From Nocardia alni (GTDB taxonomy: Bacteria > Actinomycetota > Actinomycetes > Mycobacteriales > Mycobacteriaceae): a stretch of 50,737 nt of DNA. How positions within the stretch are numbered: the stretch's first letter is position 1; the number at the start of each line of letters is the position of its first letter. Under the pieces are notes generated by a model, which was not told the DNA's origin, did not search any database, and saw only the letters and a list, made by a program, of their open reading frames with translations. Made by a program: the position numbers and the translations under genes. The stretch lies in contig NZ_JAGPOX010000065.1 of the NCBI RefSeq assembly GCF_019038435.1, positions 1 to 50,737 on the forward strand, in the 5' to 3' direction. This document shows, in pieces, positions 1-8,045 of the stretch.

Positions 1-234
1 GTCCTGGTCCAGATCGCCGACTTCGACCGCGCCGCCCCACCCCACGCCGCCGCCAAGGCCGCTTTCAAGGCCCGCGCCGAGGTCCGCCACTACCCCTGCG
101 ACCACTTCGACCTGTTCTCCGGCAACCCATGGTTCGACAGCGCCGTCGACCACCAGCTGAGCTTCCTGCGCCGCCACCTGCCGCCTGCCGATCAGGACAC
201 CAATACTGTTGTGGGCGTAGATGAATCGGCGTGA
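1..234 (+). CDS. alpha/beta hydrolase, C-terminal part (runs in from the left edge)
   Basis: The first 77 codons of the window are an open frame ending in TGA at 232-234. The stretch HYPCDHFDLFSG followed by WFD and FLRRHL is the C-terminal signature of an alpha/beta-hydrolase-fold enzyme, in which the His of DHFD is the usual catalytic histidine. The nucleophile and lid lie outside the window, so substrate and exact family cannot be given. The last ~40 bases of this gene recur in degenerate form twice between here and the next gene (see the repeat entry), so this 3' end has been duplicated. The family call is fairly secure; the function is unknown. Confidence 0.7.
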   Translation, partial: VLVQIADFDRAAPPHAAAKAAFKARAEVRHYPCDHFDLFSGNPWFDSAVDHQLSFLRRHLPPADQDTNTVVGVDESA

Positions 235-690
235 GCGAGCACCTCGTGCTGTGGTGGCGATCGCCGGGGTGTCTGGCATCGGTCTTGCCGGTGGTCCGTG
301 GAGCGCAACTGATCATCGGCTGACCCGACTGAACCGGCATCTGCCGCGTGATCAATCGGCTGCCAATGCTGGTGCGGGCATGAGAGCGGCGATGGCGATC
401 CACGGGACATCGAGCATCGGCTGTGCGGGTGGTACGCGGTTCCCGACCACTGTCGACCATCGGCTGAGTCCTGCGGCAGCATCTGCTGGCCGCCAATACA
501 GTTGTTAGCGTTGAGGAAATCTCATGAACGAGCGATCAATGAACGCGGCCGGGCTTGTCGCTCGTGCCGGAGCCGAATGCCATCGAGGCGCAGCCGTTCT
601 CGCGGCTGTATCGGAGCCGGGTGCCAGAGAGGTGAAGGCATGAGCGGGGATTCGCGGGGGGCGATGGTGATCGGAGGGGCGTCGGGGATC
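148..690 (+). repeat. three degenerate tandem copies of a gene-junction unit
   Basis: The 405 bases between the hydrolase and the SDR hold no convincing gene but are not random. The hydrolase 3' end (148-186, protein VDHQL..L.RHLP) recurs at 308-346 (TDHRL..L.RHLP) and at 451-493. The following CACCAATACTGTTGT at about 200-214 recurs as CGCCAATACAGTTGT at about 492-506. The SDR 5' end encoding AMVIGGASGIGLA (661-702) recurs at 251-291 (VAIAGVSGIGLAGG) and 389-430 (AMAIHGTSSIGCAGG). The order is therefore [hydrolase tail + SDR head] three times, with only the last SDR head intact. Inference: a tandem triplication of the junction followed by decay. Confidence 0.55.
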
Positions 691-1419
691 GGGCTGGCGA
701 GTGCTCGGGTGCTGGCTGCTGAGGGGTATCGGGTGATTATCGCCGATATCAATGAGGGTGCCGCACGGTCCGCTGCCGAGGGGATCGACGGTGAGGTGAG
801 TGCGATTGGTATGGACGTCACCGATGAGGCGAGCGTCGAAGGGGGGCTGAGCGCTGCTCACGGTGTGCATACTGTGGTGAACTGCGCTGGAATGAGTATT
901 CCGGGGGTGATCACCGAGCTTGCGCTGGCCGACTGGCGGACCACGCTCGATGTGTGTCTGACGGGGATGTTCCTGGTGCTCAAGCATGCTGGTCGGCATG
1001 TTGCCGATGGGGGCAGCATTGTTTGTATCGCCTCGCTCAACGGGCGTCAGGCGGGTGCGGGTATGGCGTCTTACTGTGCGGCCAAGGCTGGTGTGCTGAT
1101 GTTGGTACAGGTGGCCGCGCTGGAGCTGGCCGATCGCGGTGTGCGGGTCAATGCCATTTCGCCGGGGCTGGTGGATACGCCGCTGGTCGCGGGGATTTCG
1201 CTGGTGCCGGGGCTGACCGAGGAGTATCTCGAGAACACGCCGCTGGGGCGCAGCGGGCGGCCGGAGGAGATCGCCGACGCCGTGGCGTTTCTCGCCTCGG
1301 ATCGGGCGGCCTGGATGACCGGTGCGGCAATCGATCTCAACGGCGGCGCGCATCTGCGCCGCTACCCGGATATTCCCGCTCGGGTCAAGTCCATGGCCGA
1401 AAATGCCGACAGGGCATAG
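640..1419 (+). CDS. SDR family NAD(P)-dependent oxidoreductase
   Basis: A 259-residue classical short-chain dehydrogenase/reductase, a cytosolic oxidoreductase for a hydroxyl/keto group on an unidentified substrate. The cofactor-binding GGASGIG lies at residues 12-18, NCAG follows beta-4, and the catalytic YCAAK is at about Tyr145/Lys149 with the Ser about 13 residues earlier in VCIASLNG. PG...TP after beta-6 and the C-terminal FLASDRAAWMTG..ID.NGG are typical. The open frame extends back to 502, but ATG 640 is preceded by GAGAGGTGAAGGC, a good ribosome site, and gives the standard family length. The preceding DNA holds decayed copies of this gene's own start. Confidence 0.9.
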   Translation: MSGDSRGAMVIGGASGIGLASARVLAAEGYRVIIADINEGAARSAAEGIDGEVSAIGMDVTDEASVEGGLSAAHGVHTVVNCAGMSIPGVITELALADWRTTLDVCLTGMFLVLKHAGRHVADGGSIVCIASLNGRQAGAGMASYCAAKAGVLMLVQVAALELADRGVRVNAISPGLVDTPLVAGISLVPGLTEEYLENTPLGRSGRPEEIADAVAFLASDRAAWMTGAAIDLNGGAHLRRYPDIPARVKSMAENADRA

Positions 1420-1437
1420 GGTTTCGGTGCGGACGAT

Positions 1438-1748
1438 TTACTTGGTCGGTAGTGCGCTCTGGAGGCCGCCGCCGACATCGGTGATCTTCCAGTCTGAGTT
1501 GCGGTCAATGGTGAGGAGTAGGCGACCGTGGCCTGGGCTCCGTCCGTGCTCTGCACGCTGGTGGAGTTGATGTCGAGGTAGGCGCCCACCGTGTAGATGC
1601 CGCCGGATTCGGAGGTGACCGTCGCGGACAGCGGCGTCGCCTTCGACGTCCACTGCAACGGGAGCAGGATCTGTTCGAGTTCCGGTGCGCTGGCGTCGAA
1701 TTCGGCGGCCAGCTGGGGAGTGGTGCCCGACTTCAGCCGGGCGATCCA
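1438..1748 (-). pseudogene. Mce-associated membrane protein, frameshifted 3' remnant
   Basis: On the minus strand, reading from 1748, the frame gives ARLKSGTTPQLAAEF, then LPLQWTSKATPLSATVTS and GAYLDINSTSVQSTDG. This matches the extracellular domain of Mce-associated proteins of mycolata. Near 1508-1515 the frame is lost; one frame over it resumes as LTIDRNSDWKITDVGGG and ends naturally at 1438. The N-terminal membrane anchor is missing. Upstream it abuts, in the same frame, the stop codon of the TetR gene. It is therefore a truncated and frameshifted relic, not an expressed protein. The family call comes from the characteristic repeat and C-terminus and is moderately sure. Confidence 0.6.
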
Positions 1749-2351
1749 CTACTGGATCGGTCGAGCGGGCTCGTCGTAGTCGATGAGGACCTGAATGGCA
1801 CGTGCGTACATATCGAGCATCGCCGGGTCCGGGGCCGAGCGCTGGTGGCCCATTGTCGTGACCAGCAGGCCCGCGATCTGTGCCGCGATGAGCTGGGCGC
1901 GCATCGCGGCGTGCGGTCCCGGCAGGCGCTCGGTGAGCGGTCCGGTGATGTGCCGGACGGTGGACTTGGCCAGGAAGGTCCGGATCTCCGGCCGGTCCAC
2001 CGACCCCATGAGCGTCCCGTACAGTCCGCGGGTCTCCTCGGGGACGTTTTCGATCAGTCGCTCGAGGATCGTGCGGCCGAGCGTGTCCAGCGGTCCGTCG
2101 ACCAGGCCGCGGAAGCGAAGGTCCACCGACACCGTCTCGAGGAACAACGCCTCCTTCGATCCGAAATGGCGGATCACCAGCGCGGGGTCGACGCCGGCCT
2201 GTGCCGCGATGTCGCGCACGGAGGTGCCGCTGAATCCCCGATCGGCGAACAGGTGCGCGGCGGCCGCCTGGATCGCGGCGGGCGTGGCGGTCGATCGCGG
2301 ACGCCCCGGCGGTCGCCGGGCGGTCGATCGCTCGGGCGATGAGGGAGGCAT
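1749..2351 (-). CDS. TetR/AcrR family transcriptional regulator
   Basis: A 200-residue one-domain-plus-HTH repressor. The N-terminal part (about residues 25-70) has the TetR helix-turn-helix pattern: AAAAHLFADRGFSGTSVRDIAAQAGV, then a recognition helix ending in VIRHFGSKEALF. The C-terminal ligand domain is of the type with LIAAQIAGLLVTTMG. It is divergent from the 3-hydroxyisobutyrate-dehydrogenase-like gene at 2458. The 106-bp gap holds two identical-arm palindromes that are probably its operators. It probably represses itself and the dehydrogenase until a ligand binds. The 3' neighbour is the Mce-associated relic in the same frame. Confidence 0.88.
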   Translation of the reverse strand: MPPSSPERSTARRPPGRPRSTATPAAIQAAAAHLFADRGFSGTSVRDIAAQAGVDPALVIRHFGSKEALFLETVSVDLRFRGLVDGPLDTLGRTILERLIENVPEETRGLYGTLMGSVDRPEIRTFLAKSTVRHITGPLTERLPGPHAAMRAQLIAAQIAGLLVTTMGHQRSAPDPAMLDMYARAIQVLIDYDEPARPIQ

Positions 2352-2382
2352 GGTGTCGAGTCTCGCGGGTCAGCGATATTAA

Positions 2383-2397
2383 GTCAACGCCATTGAC
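2383..2397. promoter_or_regulatory. palindromic operator 1, GTCAA-N5-TTGAC
   Basis: Perfect 5-bp arms GTCAA and TTGAC around CGCCA, in the divergent gap between the TetR gene and the dehydrogenase. Its TTGACA could also serve as a -35 box for the rightward gene. Its centre is 42 bp from that of operator 2, about four helical turns, which would place two repressor dimers on the same face of the DNA. Confidence 0.6.
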
Positions 2398-2424
2398 AGA
2401 TCGTGTGGCGCGGCGCACGCTGGG

Positions 2425-2439
2425 GTCAACCGTGTTGAC
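2425..2439. promoter_or_regulatory. palindromic operator 2, GTCAA-N5-TTGAC
   Basis: The second copy, with exactly the same arms GTCAA and TTGAC around CCGTG, ends 18 bp before the ATG of the dehydrogenase at 2458. Two sites with identical arms in one 106-bp gap strongly suggest binding sites of the adjacent TetR protein. Confidence 0.6.
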
Positions 2440-2457
2440 ACAAATGAAAGGACCCCC

Positions 2458-3333
2458 ATGACGAATGCTGGCGACACCTCGGCTCCGGAGACATCGCTGC
2501 GCGCGGGCGTCGTCGGTCTCGGCATGATCGGCGGCGGAGTGGCGGTGAGCCTCGCTCGCAGCGGGCGGATCCCCACGGTGTACGACGTGCGGCCGGACAT
2601 CGCCGCATCCCTGGACGGGGTGCCGGATCAGGTCGGGACGATCGCCGAGGTGGCGCGCGAGAGCGACGTGGTCTTCGTGGCCGTCGTCTCGGCGGATCAG
2701 GCCCGCGAGGTCATCAGCGGTGCGGACGGCATCGCGGCGGGGGCGCGCCCGGGGCTGGTGGTCGTGCTGTTGTCGACGGTGTCGGTCGGGGCGGTGCGCG
2801 AGCTCGCGGCGCTGTGCGCGGATTCGGGGATCGAACTGCTCGACGCCGGGGTCACCGGCGGCAACGCGGCGGCCAAGAACGGGCTGACCGTCATGATCGG
2901 CGGGCCGGACAAGACCGTGGAGCACGTGCGGCCGGTGCTCGAGGATTTCGCGAAACTGGTTGTGCACTGCGGCGATCTGGGCACCGGGATGGTCACCAAA
3001 CTGGCCCGCAATGTGGTCACCTACGGGACCTGGGCCGTGGTCCGCGAAGGCGCCGCGATCGCCGCGGCCGGGGGCGTATCGCTGGACCGGCTGCTGTCGG
3101 TTCTCCAGCAGACCGAAGGCGGCGCGGCGCCGCTGACCATGCTGCAGGTACACGCCGCGGGCATCAAGGTGCCGCAGGACTACCTCGAACGGGTGGAGGC
3201 CCTCGCCCAGAAGGACCTGGCCGCGGCCCAGGAGTTCGCGGGCGGCGTCGGGATCGAACTCCCGATCACGAATGTCGTCAAGCCGCAGATGGGCGATGTG
3301 TACCACGGGCGGCTCCCGGAGCCGCGGGCCTGA
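2458..3333 (+). CDS. NAD(P)-dependent oxidoreductase, 3-hydroxyisobutyrate dehydrogenase family
   Basis: A 291-residue beta-hydroxyacid dehydrogenase. The Rossmann motif GLGMIGGGVA sits at about residues 20-29, followed by VYDVRP. The substrate-binding DAGVTGGNAAAKNGLTVMIGG region comes next, and the catalytic lysine lies in TKLARNVV (about residue 181). The C-terminal all-helical domain has KDLAAAQEFA. The family oxidises 3-hydroxyisobutyrate, tartronate semialdehyde or similar beta-hydroxyacids; the substrate here cannot be read from sequence. ATG 2458 follows AAAGGA. It is transcribed divergently from a TetR gene and is the likely regulated target. Confidence 0.88.
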   Translation: MTNAGDTSAPETSLRAGVVGLGMIGGGVAVSLARSGRIPTVYDVRPDIAASLDGVPDQVGTIAEVARESDVVFVAVVSADQAREVISGADGIAAGARPGLVVVLLSTVSVGAVRELAALCADSGIELLDAGVTGGNAAAKNGLTVMIGGPDKTVEHVRPVLEDFAKLVVHCGDLGTGMVTKLARNVVTYGTWAVVREGAAIAAAGGVSLDRLLSVLQQTEGGAAPLTMLQVHAAGIKVPQDYLERVEALAQKDLAAAQEFAGGVGIELPITNVVKPQMGDVYHGRLPEPRA

Positions 3334-3494
3334 AATCCGCGACGGTGCAATGGATCCGTCCGCAGCCGGAAATGGGTACCGCCGGTCAGCGAGGGTCGCT
3401 GTGACGACGGTTCTTGTCACGGGGCGAACGGGCGTAGAGGCTGTGCCTGCGCACCGCCGCGCTGATCGGGCGTTTCGAGCCATCTCCGACGCGA

Positions 3495-4067
3495 TCAGTA
3501 ACGGGGTCCCGCCTGGCTGCGGAGTATGGGTACGAACACGATATTCATCACGAGTGCGCCGCCGCCGGTGAGGATGCCGATGATGATCGGCAAGACCGGT
3601 GACGACAGTGTCGCGTACAGTGCGGAGCCCGGGGTGATCAGGCCCCAGACCGCGAAAGCGAAAGCGGCAGTCACTGTTTCGATGATCGGTGGCTGCCATC
3701 GCGGCGGCTGATCGGTGGCCTCGAGCAGGGCTTCCGGTTGCCCGACCGCGGCCTGTGCTGGGCTGGCCGCGGTCGGTACGGTGAAGTAGCTGGCGACCAG
3801 AACGGCGGCGACGGTGGCGGCGATCGTCACCCCGTACAAGATCCAGCGCAGCGGCAGGTAGGTATCGGGGCTGTCCTTCTGGATGCCTGCGAGCAGCCCC
3901 ACCACCGCTGTGTAGAACGCGATGATGTCGGTCGGCACTGCTTTTGCCAGAAGCGTTGTGTCGGTACCGGATTGGACCTGCGCGCCGCCGGGCGTCTCGC
4001 CGCGCGCTTGCCCGTGGCGGCCGGACCGCCGTTCGGCTGCCAGCGCCGCGATGGATGCGATCGTCAT
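3495..4067 (-). CDS. hypothetical membrane protein, four predicted membrane segments
   Basis: 190 residues, no family recognised. After a charged, cytosolic-looking N-terminus (to about residue 40) come four hydrophobic stretches: DIIAFYTAVVGLLAGI, then WILYGVTIAATVAAVLVASYF, ETVTAAFAFAVWGLITPG, and LPIIIGILTGGGALVMNIVF. Between segments two and three is a 35-residue loop with an acidic centre and QPPRWQPP. The frame is convergent with the upstream dehydrogenase and co-directional with the F420 pair beyond it, but 78 bases separate them. GGGGAC precedes the ATG at a usable distance. A role cannot be assigned. Confidence 0.65.
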   Translation of the reverse strand: MTIASIAALAAERRSGRHGQARGETPGGAQVQSGTDTTLLAKAVPTDIIAFYTAVVGLLAGIQKDSPDTYLPLRWILYGVTIAATVAAVLVASYFTVPTAASPAQAAVGQPEALLEATDQPPRWQPPIIETVTAAFAFAVWGLITPGSALYATLSSPVLPIIIGILTGGGALVMNIVFVPILRSQAGPRY

Positions 4068-4145
4068 CGTCGTTGTCCCCGTGGGTGTTCGAACGCGCCG
4101 ATCCGAGAGTGGGCGCCGCGACTTACGCCGAATATGTTAGCTCGG

Positions 4146-5081
4146 TCATGTCGCCCTGGAGGTCCCACTGTGCGCGATTGCTTTCAGGCGGCTCGCGATA
4201 TCCAATCGGGTCCGCAGATCCTCGGAGTCCGGCAGGAAATTGAGGTCGAAGAACACCTCCTCGATGCCCGCTGCGTCGATCCTGTGGATATCGCTGGTGA
4301 TCTGCTTCCAGCTGCCGGTGGCCAATCGACGGCCTTGCTCGGGCAGGTCCGAGTCGTCGGGGGTGGGTTCGACGTTGGCGCGCACGACCGTTGGAAGATC
4401 GCCGCCGGTTTCGGACGCCGATCGGACGCGGCCGATCATGCCGATGAGAGTGTCGACATCAATTGCGGCGGCGGTGAAACCGTCGGCGAGACGGCCGACT
4501 CGGTCCAGCGCCTTCGGCCCGAAGCCGCCCATCACGATCGGCAGCGGAGCTTGGACGGGCTTCGGGCCGATGATCGAGGCCGGGATGGTGTAGTAGTCGC
4601 CGGAGAATTCGACCGGATCGGGACCCCAGATCGCCCGCAACGCGCGAACCGCCTCCTCGGCCATCGCGGCGCGTTCGTCAAACCGTGATCCGGCGGCCTC
4701 GTATTCGTCGGCCGACCAGCCGAGTCCCACACCGGCCGTTACCCTTCCGTGCGAGAGCTGGTCCAATGTCGCGAGACGCCGTCCCAGCAGTACGGGATTG
4801 TAGAGGGGGAGGATCAGGACGCTGACGCCGAGCCGGATCCGGTCGGTGATGGCGGCGACGTAGCTCATGACCGTCAGATGCTCGAACACTCGCTTGTTCA
4901 CCGGGTGGAGTCTGCCGTCGGGCCTGGCGGGATAGGGGGTTCGCGGGTTGACGGGGTACAGCGTCCGATCGCCGGTCCACAGGGAGTCCCATCCGTCTTG
5001 CTCGGCGTACAGGGCGAAATCCCGGATGTTCTCGGTGGTTGCTTGTTGTCCCAGGTGGGGGAGTGCCAGTCCGATTTTCAT
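4146..5081 (-). CDS. LLM class F420-dependent oxidoreductase
   Basis: A 311-residue luciferase-like monooxygenase-fold protein. MKIGLALPHLG at the N-terminus, YAEQDGWDSLWTGDRTLYP, then ITDRIRLGVSVLILPLYNPV and LDQLSHGRVTAGVGLGWS are diagnostic of the F420-dependent subgroup common in mycobacteria and nocardiae. The PKPVQAPLPIVMGGFGPKALDRVGR block is typical of the TIGR03619-like group. It probably transfers hydride to or from F420 on a small substrate. Its ATG overlaps by 4 bp (ATGA) the stop of the F420-reductase-like gene just upstream, so the two are translated together and likely form a redox pair. Substrate unknown. Confidence 0.88.
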   Translation of the reverse strand: MKIGLALPHLGQQATTENIRDFALYAEQDGWDSLWTGDRTLYPVNPRTPYPARPDGRLHPVNKRVFEHLTVMSYVAAITDRIRLGVSVLILPLYNPVLLGRRLATLDQLSHGRVTAGVGLGWSADEYEAAGSRFDERAAMAEEAVRALRAIWGPDPVEFSGDYYTIPASIIGPKPVQAPLPIVMGGFGPKALDRVGRLADGFTAAAIDVDTLIGMIGRVRSASETGGDLPTVVRANVEPTPDDSDLPEQGRRLATGSWKQITSDIHRIDAAGIEEVFFDLNFLPDSEDLRTRLDIASRLKAIAHSGTSRAT

Positions 5082-5722
5082 GATTCCTGGTTCCCGTGGG
5101 TATCGATACCGAGTGAGAAGTGGTAGTGCTTCAGACCGTGGTGGCCGAGGCCCATCATGAACAGGCCGATTTCTTCCAGGCGGCGTGCCATTTCCAGAGG
5201 GCCCGTGTCCACTGCGCGCAGGCCGAGGCTTTCGATGAATGCCGCCACACTCTTCTTGGCCGATGCGTCGTCGCCGGCGAGCAGGACGTCCAGCGTGTGG
5301 CCCGTCGGCGGGGCCGCCAAGACCGTGGCGAAGACGGTGTTGAACGCCTTGACCACGGGGGTGTCCGCGGGAGCGGCATCGGAGATCTCTTGCGCGGCGG
5401 AGGTGCCGTCAGGGGTGGCAAGCGTAGTGAAATCGGGTGCGAAGGGGTTGCAGACGTCGATGATGATCTTGCCGGCCAATGCGTCCGCGTACCGTGCGAC
5501 GATCGGTACCGCGCTGGCGTAGGGCACGGCAAGAATGACGATGTCACCGGCCGGGGCCACGCCGATCGTGCTCGCGGTGGCGCCGCTGCCGAGGACGCGC
5601 GCCAGGTCGGTGGCCTTGGCCTCGTCGCGGCCGATGACCTCGACGGCGTTGCCGCCCTTCAGTGCCAGGGCGCCCAGGGCTCGCGCCATGCCTCCGGGTC
5701 CGATGATGCTGATGCTGCTCAT
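5078..5722 (-). CDS. NADPH-dependent F420 reductase-like NAD(P)-binding protein
   Basis: 214 residues. N-terminal IIGPGGMARALGALALKGGNAVEVIGRD is the dinucleotide-binding fold of F420H2:NADP oxidoreductase and its relatives. DIVILAVPYAS, then GKIIIDVCNPF, and VKAFNTVFA follow in the family order. The C-terminal domain ends LEEIGLFMMGLGHHGLKHYHFSLG. A TTG at 5734 would add four residues, but ATG 5722 is the better start. It overlaps the LLM oxidoreductase by 4 bp and is divergent from the LysR gene. Inference: it recycles F420 for the downstream enzyme, or is a paralogue that has lost F420 and uses NADP. Confidence 0.82.
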   Translation of the reverse strand: MSSISIIGPGGMARALGALALKGGNAVEVIGRDEAKATDLARVLGSGATASTIGVAPAGDIVILAVPYASAVPIVARYADALAGKIIIDVCNPFAPDFTTLATPDGTSAAQEISDAAPADTPVVKAFNTVFATVLAAPPTGHTLDVLLAGDDASAKKSVAAFIESLGLRAVDTGPLEMARRLEEIGLFMMGLGHHGLKHYHFSLGIDTHGNQES

Positions 5723-5775
5723 GATGTGTGTCAACGGGGGTCGGAACGCCGAGATTCCCTTCGCAGAATCGATAG

Positions 5776-5786
5776 AAGTACGACTT
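5776..5786. promoter_or_regulatory. possible LysR site, AAGT-N3-ACTT
   Basis: A short hyphenated palindrome AAGTACGACTT in the 80-bp gap between the F420 pair and the LysR gene. The position suits a LysR recognition site, but the arms are only 4 bp, so this is weak. Confidence 0.3.
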
Positions 5787-5802
5787 ACGATAGATTTTCC
5801 TT

Positions 5803-6711
5803 ATGCCAAGCCTGCGAGCGCTCGAATGCCTCCTCGCCGTCGCCGATCTGGGGTCGGTGACCAGCGCCGCACGACACTTGCATCTCTCACAGCCCGCGAT
5901 CTCACATCAGCTGGCAGCCCTCGAACGAGAAGCCGGGACCACACTGCTGATCCGCGACCGCCGCGGAGTGCGCCTCACCACCGCGGGCCGAGCAGCGCTG
6001 CCCGAGGCACGAAAGGCCGTGGCAGCAGCCGACGATGCCATCCGGCTCGCCCGTACCGTCGGACAGGGCAGAGGCGGCACTGTCCGCGTGGTGTATGCGC
6101 AAAGCCTCACGGTCGCATTGCTGGCGCCGGTACTGGCCCGCTGGAACCTCGACCGCCCGGAGGTCACGATCGCCCTGCACGAGAGCACGAACTGGGAGAT
6201 GAGCTTCGCCATGCTGGAGTCCGGCGAGGCCGACCTCGGACTGTTCGCCGATCCGGGCGACACGATTTTCCAGACGAGCACCGTCGCCGAGGAGGAGATC
6301 GTCGTCGCCCTCCCGCCACGACATCCACTCGCGTCTCGAAAGGCCATCCGGCCAACGGATCTCATTGGCCACCCCTTCGTCCACTTCACCCCCGACAACG
6401 AACTGGGCGCCTGGATCGAGACCCGCCTCGCCGTCGACCTCCGCGGGTCGATCGCGGTCCGCACCGCCGTGACAACCCACGCTCCCCAACTGGCCGCCGC
6501 CGGCCTGGGCCTAACCGTCGTCCCGATCAGCGCCATCGCCGCCGGCTTCTCCGGGCTGATCCGTCCCTTCGACCCGCGCTGGACCCGTCACATCGCCGCC
6601 CTGACCACCGACCCCAACGACCCCCTCACCGCCCAACTGATCACCGACCTGCGCACCAGCGGCCTACGCGTACCCGCCGACCTCACCCGGCAACTCACGG
6701 ACAACCGGTAA
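5803..6711 (+). CDS. LysR family transcriptional regulator
   Basis: 302 residues, usual LysR length. Residues 1-60 form the winged HTH (LRALECLLAVADLGSVTSAARHLHLSQPAISHQLAALE), followed by GTTLLIRDRRGVRLTTAG. The remainder is the periplasmic-binding-protein-like effector domain with VRVVYAQSLTVALLAPVL, then GEADLGLFAD and GLGLTVVPISAI. It sits divergently 80 bp from the F420-reductase/LLM pair, the classical arrangement for a regulator of the neighbouring operon, and presumably responds to the substrate of those enzymes. Confidence 0.92.
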   Translation: MPSLRALECLLAVADLGSVTSAARHLHLSQPAISHQLAALEREAGTTLLIRDRRGVRLTTAGRAALPEARKAVAAADDAIRLARTVGQGRGGTVRVVYAQSLTVALLAPVLARWNLDRPEVTIALHESTNWEMSFAMLESGEADLGLFADPGDTIFQTSTVAEEEIVVALPPRHPLASRKAIRPTDLIGHPFVHFTPDNELGAWIETRLAVDLRGSIAVRTAVTTHAPQLAAAGLGLTVVPISAIAAGFSGLIRPFDPRWTRHIAALTTDPNDPLTAQLITDLRTSGLRVPADLTRQLTDNR

Positions 6712-6861
6712 ACCGCTTCTCCGTAGCGTCCGGGCGAAGACCGGGGTGCTAAGACCGAAGTCGGTGTGCGCGTGGGGATTTGCGACCATACTGAGCGGCG
6801 CACATCATTCCCCTCCGGTTTGCCACTGCGTGAGTGGGCTCGCCCCCGTAGACAATCGTGC

Positions 6862-7241
6862 TCAGAGTTTGACGGCTTCGATCAGGGTAGGGCTGGAGTG
6901 GGCGATGAACGGATCTGATCGTGCAGTCGGCGTAGCCGGTCGTAGTGGGCGTCGACGGTGAAGCCGGGAATCGGCCAGCACGCGCGGCGGCGGCCTCGTC
7001 GTCGGGGTGACGGCCGCGGGGGCCACGGGCTGCGGGCCGAGGAGGTATTCGATCAGCTCGAACACGCTGGCGGGCCGACGTGCTGAGCGAAGTAGGCGCC
7101 ACCGGGCCGCGGGACGCGAGCGATCTCGTTCCACGGGATAGTCGCCGGATGCCGGCAAATAACCAGCTCGAATGCCGCGTCGGCGAACGGAAACGACGCC
7201 TCGTCGGACGTGGCGACGACGACCATGCCGCGCGGAGGCAA
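6862..7241 (-). pseudogene. class I SAM-dependent methyltransferase, multiply frameshifted
   Basis: Reading the minus strand across frames gives the recognisable order of one methyltransferase: PRGMVVVATSDEASFPFAD, FELVICRHP, EIARVPRPGGAYFAQHVG, then a shift to SVFELIEYLLGPQPVAP, another to HPDDEAAAARAG and FTVDAHYDRLRRLHDQIR, and a last shift to PFIAHSSPTLIEAVKL ending at 6862. The glycine-rich SAM motif I at the N-terminus is missing, and the central segment appears shortened. At least three frameshifts and the truncation rule out a product. The broken 5' end lies 23 bp from MITE-like copy A. Confidence 0.7.
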
Positions 7242-7263
7242 CTGTCGGCCTTCGCCCGCTCAC

Positions 7264-7345
7264 AACCGGCCTATCGCTGCATTTTTCGGCCTCGAAACTC
7301 TGGTTTCGGACAATTCCGCTCGAAAAATGTAGCGGGAGGCCGGTT
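7264..7345. mobile_element. 82-bp MITE-like repeat, copy A
   Basis: An 82-bp element with ~25-bp terminal inverted repeats, 22 of 25 matching: AACCGGCCTATCGCTGCATT at the left, and the complement of AATGTAGCGGGAGGCCGGTT at the right. Copy B at 12696-12777 has exactly the same length and about 78% identity. No coding capacity and no clear target-site duplication. It lies directly upstream of the truncated 5' end of the methyltransferase pseudogene. Confidence 0.6.
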
Positions 7346-7362
7346 CTCTCCTTCGTGCTCGG

Positions 7363-7854
7363 TCAGGACTGCCAGGGGTGATTCGACAGGGTGGCGAGCA
7401 TGGTGGCATTGGTTGTGGTCAGCCGGGCCTGGACTTGGCGGAGCAGGTCGGATTTGCCTACTTCGTGGTGGTTCGGCCTGGTGATCGGGTGGAAGGTTCG
7501 CGAGCCCTGAATGGAGGCGAGGATCTTCCATTGGCCACCTGGACAGGTGAAGACGAACAGATAGGGTGTGCCGGTCGTCGAGGAAGGGTGATGGCGCTGT
7601 ACCGTCGCGGCTACTGTCACGTTCGCCGTAGCGACGAGTTCTCGGAGCTGGTGGCCGGGTTGGGGGCGTTCGAAGTTGAACAGCCAGCGGTATCGTTCCT
7701 CGATCTCGGTGCCGTACGCTTCGGGATGTCGATCGGGGAAATGCACTGCGTACGCGGAGTAGAGTTCGGCAACGGCGGTGGCGTCCGCGGCGCTGACGGC
7801 TCTGTCGTATCTCCGCAGGACGTCACGAATCTGGGCGTTGTCCGCCCCCGTCAT
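7363..7854 (-). CDS. SnoaL-like / DUF4440-type NTF2-fold protein
   Basis: 163 residues from ATG 7854. IRDVLRRYDRAVSAADATAVAELY near the N-terminus, a central acidic-aromatic stretch with YAVHFPD, and beta strands ending in GGQWKILASIQG match the small cone-shaped NTF2-like fold (SnoaL/DUF4440). These proteins are often polyketide cyclases, isomerases or orphan enzymes; no catalytic set identifies which. An upstream in-frame ATG at 7899 has a closer ribosome site (GGAGTGAGG), but homologue-like proteins begin at the MTGADNAQIRDV position. The C-terminal ~40 residues run almost up to the MITE-like repeat. Confidence 0.7.
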   Translation of the reverse strand: MTGADNAQIRDVLRRYDRAVSAADATAVAELYSAYAVHFPDRHPEAYGTEIEERYRWLFNFERPQPGHQLRELVATANVTVAATVQRHHPSSTTGTPYLFVFTCPGGQWKILASIQGSRTFHPITRPNHHEVGKSDLLRQVQARLTTTNATMLATLSNHPWQS

Positions 7855-8045
7855 CGTCACGGCAGGTTCCCTCCGCTGATTGATCTTAAAGTCGCACATA
7901 CAGTGCCTCACTCCGGCCGCCATCGCAACTTCTGCGCAAATATTTCTCCGGTCATCTTGAACTCTCGCTGCCGACGCGGGCCAGCTAAAACTCCTCTTGC
8001 GTGAAAACCTTTCTACAGCAGCGGGATACGGGGAAATTGGTGTTC

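Noticed and set aside
221..508. 95-residue protein between hydrolase and SDR
   Set aside because: Its sequence consists of degraded copies of the hydrolase end and the SDR start, with no ribosome site.
6749..7102. 117-residue minus-strand protein
   Set aside because: It is one frame of the decayed methyltransferase, not a separate gene.
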